Shown: one piece after another, positions 58,916 to 64,000 of the stretch
Layout of the letters: each line of letters opens with the position of its first letter
Position numbering within the stretch: the first letter of the stretch is position 1
Assembly: GCA_963965975.1 (NCBI GenBank)
Contig: OZ014418.1
Location: 4,848,775-4,912,774, forward strand
DNA from: Xestospongia bergquistia
Lineage: Eukaryota; Porifera; Demospongiae; Haplosclerida; Petrosiidae
Length of the DNA: 64,000 nucleotides
Direction: 5' to 3'
Notes under the pieces: generated by a model
The model's input: the letters and a program-made list of their open reading frames with translations, nothing else
Database searches by the model: none
What the model was told of the DNA's origin: nothing
Position numbers and translations under genes: made by a program

Positions 58916-60916
58916 CTAAAGTCTTTAAATTAAAGACTTTAAAAGCTTTAGACTATTGAGTGATGTTTGTAAAGTAAACTGACAGGTCTAAAGGGCTCTA
59001 TGAAACTAACTAAATAAACTATTATTAACAGTTTAGTAAGTTAGTTTGTGATAACACTCTAAAGTCTTTAATTTAAAGACTTTAGAAGGTTTAGACAATT
59101 GAGTAAAGTTTATAAAGTAAACTGCACAGTCTAAAGGACTCTATGGGACTAAAGAAATAAACTGCTATTAACAGTTTAGTAAGTTGGTTTGCATTAACCC
59201 ACTAAAGTCTTTAATTTCAAGACTTTAGAAGGTTTAGACTATTGAGTGAAGTTTGTAAAGTAAACTGATAGGTCTAAAGGACTCTATGGCACTAACTAAA
59301 TCAACTGCTATTAACAGTTTAGAAAGTTGGTTAGCATTACCACTCCAAAGTCTTTAAATTAAAGACTTTAGAAGGTTTAGACTATTGAGTGAAGTTTGTA
59401 AAGTAAACTGAGAGGTCTAAAGGACTCTATGGGACTAACTAAATAAACTATTATTAACAGTTTAGTAAGTTTGTTTGTGATGACACTCTAAAGTCTTTAA
59501 TTTAAAGACTTTAGAAGGTTTAGACTATTGAGTAAAGTTAATAAAGTAAACTGCACAGTCTAAAGGACTCTATGGGACTAAAGAAATAAACTGCTATTAA
59601 CAGTTTAGTAAGTTGGTTTGCATTAACCCTCTAAAGTCTTTAATTTAAAGACTTTAGAAGGTTTAGACTATTGAGTGAAGTTTGTAAAGTAAACTGATAG
59701 GTCTAAAGGACTCTATGGGACTAACTAAATTAACTGCTATTAACAGTTTAGTAAGTTGGTTAGCATTACCACTCTAAAGTCTTTAAATTAAAGACTTTAG
59801 TAGGTTTAAACTATTGAGTAAAGTTTATAAAGTAAACTGCTCAGTCTAAAGGCCTCTATGGGACTAAACAAATAAACTGCTATTAACAGTTCAGTGAGAT
59901 GGTTTGCATTAACACTTTAAAGTCTTTACTTTAAAGACTTTAGAAGGTTTAGACTATTGGGGAAAGTGTATAAGGAAGATTGCTAAGTTTCAAGGACTCT
60001 ATTGGACTAAAGAAATGAACTGCTATTAACAGTTCAGTAAGTTGGTATGCATTAACACTCTAAAGTCTTTAAATTAAAGACTTTAGAAGGTTTAGACTAT
60101 TCAGCGAAGTTTATAAAGTAAACTGGTCAGTCTAAAGGACTCTATGAAACTAACTAAATAAACTGTTATTAACAGTTTAGTAAGATTGTTTGCATTAACA
60201 CTCTTAAGTCTTTAATTAAAAGACTTTAGAAGGTTTAGACTATTGAGTAAAGTTTATAAAGTAAACTGCTCAGTGTAAAGGACTCTATGGGACTAAAGAA
60301 ATAAACTGCTATTAACAGTTTAGTAAGATTGTTTGCATTAACACTCTAAAGTCTTTAATTTAAAGACTTTAGAATTTTTAGAGTATTGAGTGAAGGTTAT
60401 AAACTAAACATTTCAGTCTAAAGGGCGCTATGAAACTAACTAAATAAACTGGTGTTAACAGTTTAGAAGTTGGTTTGCATTAACACTCAAAAGTCTTTAA
60501 ATTAAAGACTTTATAAGGTTTAGACTATTGAGTGATGTTTGTAAAGTAAACTGATAGGTCTAAAGGACTCTATGGGACTAACTAAATAAACTATTATTAA
60601 CAGTTTATTAAGTTAGTTTGTGATAACACTCTAAAGTCTTTAATTTAAAGACTTTAGAAGGTTTAGACTATTGAGTAAAGTTTATAAAGTAAACTGCTCA
60701 GTCTAAAGGACTCTATGGGACTAAAGAAATAAACTGCTATTAACAGTTTAGTAAGTTGGTTTGCATTAACCCTCTAAAGTCTTTAATTTAAAGACTTTAA
60801 AAGGTTTAGACTATTGAGTGATGTTTGTAAAGTAAACTGATAGGTCTAAAGGACTCTATGGGACTAACTAAATTAACTGCTATTAACAGTTTAGTAAGTT
60901 TGTTCGCATTAACACT

Positions 60917-61059
60917 CTAAAGTCTTTAATTTAAAGTCTTTAGAAGGTTTAAACTATTGAGTAAAGTTTATAAGGTAGACTGCTAAGTTTAAAGGACTCT
61001 ATGGGACTAAAGAAATGAACTGCTATTAACAGTTCAGTAAGTTTGTTTGCATTAACACT
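60917..61059 (+). repeat. Chimeric A/C monomer, copy 2
   Basis: This is the same A/C chimera as 57466-57608, including the right-arm change ttaaagtctttag, copied with duplication unit II at +3451. Confidence 0.82.
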
Positions 61060-62489
61060 CTAAAGTCTTTAAATTAAAGGCTTTAGAAGGTTTAGACTAT
61101 TGAACGAAGTTTATAAAGTAAACTGGTCAGTCTAAAGGACTCTATGAAACTAAGTAAATAAACTGCTATTAACAGTTTAGTAAGTTCGTTTGCATTAACA
61201 CTCTAAAGTCTTTAATTTAAAGACTTTAGAAGGTTTAGATTATTGAGTAATGTTTATAAATTAAACTGCTCAGTCTAAAGGACTCTATGGGACTAAAGAA
61301 ATAAACTGCTATTAACAGTTTAGTAAGTTTGTTTGTATTAACTCTCTAAAGTCTTTAATTTAAAGACTTTAGAAGGTTTAGAGTATTGAGTGAATTTTAT
61401 AAAGTAAACAGCTCAGTCTAAAGGGCTCTATGAAACTAACTTAATAAACTGCTGTTAACAGTTTAGTAAGTTCGTTTGCATTAACACTCTAACGTCTTTA
61501 ATTTAAAGCCTTTATAAGGTTTAGACTATTGATTGAAGTTTGTAAAGTAAACTGATAGGTCTAAAAGACTCTATGGGACTAACTAAATAAACTATTATTA
61601 ACAGATTTGTAAGTTAGTTTGTGATAACACTCTAAAGTCTTTAATTTAAAGACTTTAGAAGGTTTAGACTATTTTTGTAAAGTTTATAAGGTAGACTGCT
61701 CAGTTTAAAGGACTCTATGGGACTAAAGAAATGAACTGCTATTAACAGTTCAGTAAGTTGGTTTGCATTAACACTCTAAAGTCTTTAAATTAAAGACTTT
61801 AGAAGGTTAGACTATTGAGCAAAGTTTATAAAGTAAACTGGTCAGTCTAAAGGACTCTATGAAACTAGCTAAATAAACTGCTATTAACAGTTTAGTAAGT
61901 TTGTTTGCGTTAACCCTCCAAAGTCTTTAATGTAAAGACTTTAGAAGGTTTAGACTATTGAGTGAAGTTTGTAAAGTAAACTGATTGGTCTAAAGGACTC
62001 TGTGGGACTAACTAAATTAACTGCTATTAACAGTTTAGTAAGTTGGTTTGCATTAAATCTCTAAAGTCTTTAATTTAAAGACTTTAGAAGGTTTAAACTA
62101 TTGAGTAAAGTTTATAAAGTAAACTGCTCAGTCTAAAGGACTCTATGGGACTAAAGAAATAACCTGCTATTAAAAGTTCAGTAAGTTGGTTTATATTAAC
62201 AGTCAGAAGTCTTAAAATTAAAGAGTTTTGAATGTTTAGACTATTGAGTGAAGTTTATAAAGTAAACTGGTCAGTCTAAAGGACTCTATGAAACGAACTA
62301 AATGAACTGTTATTACTAGTTTAGTAAGTTGGTTTGCATTAACCCTCTAAAGTCTTTAATTTAAAGACTTTAGAAGGTTTAGACTGTGGAGTGAATTTTG
62401 TAAAGTAAACTGATAGGTCTAATGGACTCTATGGGACTAACTAAAGTAACTGCTATTAACAGTTCAGTAAGTTTGTTTGCATTAACACT

Positions 62490-62516
62490 CTAAAGTCTTC
62501 AATTTGAAGACTTTAG
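62490..62516. repeat. P1 copy with compensatory change in both arms
   Basis: Left arm CTAAAGTCTTCAA (62490-62502), central T, right arm TTGAAGACTTTAG (62504-62516). Relative to the usual P1, T became C at 62500 and A became G at 62506, which restores perfect pairing. The paralogous P1 at 41001-41027 has the standard sequence. Confidence 0.85.
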
Positions 62517-63917
62517 AAGGTTTAAACTATTGAGTAAAGTTTATAAAGTAAACTGCTCAGTCTAAAGGACTCTATGGGACTAAAGAAATAAACTTCTATG
62601 AACAGTTTAGTAAGTTGGTTTGCATTAACACTCTAAAGTCTTTAATTTAAAGACTTTAGAAGGTTTAAACTATTGAGTAAAGTTTATAAAGTAAACTGCT
62701 CAGTCTAAAGGACTCTATGGGACTAAAGAAATAAACTGCTATTAACAGTTTAGTAAGTTGGTTTGCATTAACCCACTAAAGTCTTTAATTTAAAGACTTT
62801 AGAAGGTTTAGACTATTCAGTGAAGTTTCTTAAGTAAACTTATAGGTCTAAAGGACTCTATGGGACTAACTAAATTAACTGCTATTAACAGTTTAGTAAG
62901 TTGGTTTGCATTAAAACTTTAATGTCTTTAATTTAAAGACTTTAGAAGGTTTAAACTATTGAGTAAAGTTTATAAAGTAAACTGCTCAGTCTAAAGGACT
63001 CTACGGGACTAAAGAAATAAACTGCTATTAACAGTTTAGTAAGTTTGTTTGCATTAACACTCTAAAGTCTTTAATTTAAAGACTTTAGAAGGTTTAGACT
63101 ATTGATTGAAGTTTGTAAAGTAAACTAATAGGTCTCAAGGACTCTATGGGAGTAACTAAATTAACTGCTATGAACAGTTTAGGAAGTTGGTTTGCATTAA
63201 CACTCTAAAGTCTTTAATTTAAACACTTTAGAAAGTTTAGATTTTGAGTCAAGTTTATAAAGTAAACTGCTCAATCTAAAGGACTCTATGGGACTAAAGA
63301 AATAAACTGCTATTAAAAGTTCAGTAAGTTTGTTTATACTAACAGTCAAAAGTCTTTAAATTAAAGAGTTTTGAATGTTTGGACTATTGAGTGAAGTTTA
63401 TAAAGTAAACTTGTCAGTCGAAAGGACTCTATGAAACTAACTAAATAAACTTTTATTACTAGTTTAGTAAGTTTGTTTGCATTAACCCCCTAAAGTCTTT
63501 AATTTAAAGACTTTAGAAGGATTAGACTATTGAGTGAAGTTTGTAAAGTAAACTGATAGGTCTAAAAGACTCTATGGGACTAACTAAATAAACTGCTATT
63601 AACAGTTCAGTAAGTTGTTTGCATTAACACTCTAAAGTCTTTAATATAAAGACTTTAGAAGGTTTAAACTATTGAGTAATTTTTATAAAGTAAACTGCTC
63701 AGTCTAAAGGACTCTATGGGATTAAAGAAATAAACTGCTATTAATAGTTTAGTAAGTTTGTTTGCATTTACACTCTAAAGTCTTTAATGTAAAGACTTTA
63801 GAAGGTTTAGACTATTGAGTGAAGTTTGTAAAGTAAACTGATAGGTCTAAAGGACTCTATGGGACTAACTAAATTAACTGCTATTAACAGTTTAGTAAGT
63901 TTGTTTGCGTTAACACT

Positions 63918-64000
63918 CTAAAGTCTTTAATTTAAAGACTTTAGAAGGTTTAAACAATTGAGTAATGTTTATAAAGTAAACTGCTCTGTCTAAAGGACTC
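63918..64000 (+). repeat. Partial class A monomer at right window edge
   Basis: The last P1 (63918-63944, perfect with central T) is followed by gtttaaacaattgagtaatgtttataaag, ctgctctgtctaaagg, and the window ends inside the ggactctatg box. The array continues beyond the window. Confidence 0.95.

Larger units (their letters stand above)
58325..61775 (+). repeat. 3.451-kb duplication unit II, right copy
   Basis: This matches 54874-58324 nearly base for base. Changes seen include gaatttttagag at about 60371, where the left copy has gaaggtttagag, aactggtcag at about 60122, where the left copy has aactgctcag, and aactggtcag at about 58675, where the left copy has aactgctcag. The right edge falls in the P1 near 61776; from there the sequence follows the ancestral order also seen at 40281 (taaattaaag, gaaggttagactattgagcaaag). 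Confidence 0.83.
1..64000 (+). repeat. 143-bp AT-rich satellite DNA array, whole window
   Basis: The window consists entirely of head-to-tail copies of one monomer. Successive palindrome starts fall at 101, 244, 387, 530, 673, 816, 960, 1103, 1246, 1389, 1532 and so on, a period of 143 with 1-bp jitter. The same phase can be followed to the last palindrome at 63918, giving about 446 complete monomers. A typical copy has about 43 G or C in 143 positions (30%). All copies lie in one orientation; I found no inverted block. There is no intervening unique sequence, transposon or gene. In the consensus every frame on the plus strand meets a stop within roughly 75 bases, and the reverse strand is similarly full of stops, so nothing is coding. 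Known biology: such arrays are usually centromeric or pericentromeric heterochromatin of eukaryotes. The species and chromosomal position cannot be read from this sequence. Confidence 0.98.
61776..64000 (+). repeat. Satellite block paralogous to 40.28-42.08 kb
   Basis: The order of rare monomers follows 40281-42083: gagcaaag, gcgttaaccctcc with aatgtaaagac, gattggtctaaagg, tttatattaacagtc with gagttttg, gactgtggagtg, aacttctatgaacag, tttatactaacagtc, and gagtaatg. Extra monomers relative to the left copy lie at about 62770-62910 (a B with cagtgaagtttcttaag) and about 63420-63700. One P1 (62490-62516) carries a paired change in both arms. Confidence 0.8.

Noticed and set aside
1..64000. Protein-coding genes
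   Set aside because: The consensus has stops in all three plus frames within about 75 bases and many tta, cta and tca triplets for the minus strand. The 143-bp period shifts frame every unit, so no reading frame stays open. Any ATG here is a repeat word.
1..64000. CRISPR array
   Set aside because: There are no unique spacers: the whole 143-bp unit repeats, with P1 as one part and related linkers between. Spacer-like segments are the same few classes throughout.
1..64000. Telomeric, rDNA or tRNA repeats
   Set aside because: No telomere hexamer or heptamer runs, no rRNA-like GC-rich conserved blocks and no tRNA box A or B were seen.
1..64000. Transposon or insertion sequence built from the inverted repeats
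   Set aside because: The inverted repeats are internal to a 143-bp unit, with no coding capacity between distant copies, and no target-site duplication or flanking unique DNA is visible.
1..64000. Identification as a named beetle satellite from its period
   Set aside because: Similar lengths (about 142-144 bp) are known for some tenebrionid satellites, but I cannot match the sequence from memory and length alone does not identify a family.

Overview
The whole 64 kb is one uninterrupted array of a single AT-rich satellite DNA. I see no gene, RNA gene, transposon or unique sequence anywhere. The monomer is 143 bp (most units 142-144 bp), about 30% G+C when counted on a typical copy. All copies run head to tail in the same orientation, and about 446 complete monomers fit between the first palindrome at 101 and the last at 63918. 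Both window edges cut through the array, so its true limits are not seen. Long satellite arrays of this kind are typical of eukaryotic (peri)centromeric or heterochromatic DNA. The sequence does not identify the species. AT-rich satellites of roughly 140-145 bp are known in, for example, tenebrionid beetles, but period length alone is too weak to name a taxon.

Each monomer has the same parts in the same order. P1 is a 27-bp near-perfect palindrome with 13-bp arms (CTAAAGTCTTTAA and its reverse complement) around one central base. It is followed by a linker with nested short dyads (TTTAGACT...AGTCTAAA around AGTTTA...TAAACT), a box reading ctaaaggactctatggga, and P2, a 17-19-bp dyad (AAACTGTTA, t, TAACAGTTT). 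The monomer ends with a tail reading gtttgcattaac. Linker and tail variants define recurring classes, named here A/A', B, B', C, D, E and F. Alternating A-B pairs and longer runs such as C-E-D-F-E-A-B-A-B'-A form higher-order repeats (HORs).

Layout: 1-5107 is a mixed, mostly dimeric (A-B) array with C/D/E/F inserts. 5108-7109 is a 7-mer HOR in two copies. 7827-10545 is a 10-mer followed by its 9-mer derivative. 11047-19480 is a 31-mer (4.43 kb) in two copies. About 17965-26105 is a 26-mer (3.71 kb) in two copies, the second carrying an extra 715-bp 5-mer duplication that I read as identical. 26211-31074 is a 17-mer (2.43 kb) in two copies. 30936-36085 is an 18-mer (2.575 kb) in two almost identical copies. 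36086-50340 is older, shuffled material with dispersed paralogous blocks. About 50340-61775 holds 3.45-kb (24-monomer) units in three overlapping copies, each marked by an odd 162-bp monomer. The last 4 kb (about 59.7-64.0 kb) is paralogous to about 38.0-42.08 kb.

The array appears to have grown by repeated unequal exchange in register. Many exchange points remain visible as chimeric monomers whose left and right halves belong to different classes. The most interesting signals are the palindromes: every monomer carries P1 and P2, and several copies show paired (compensatory) substitutions in the two arms.
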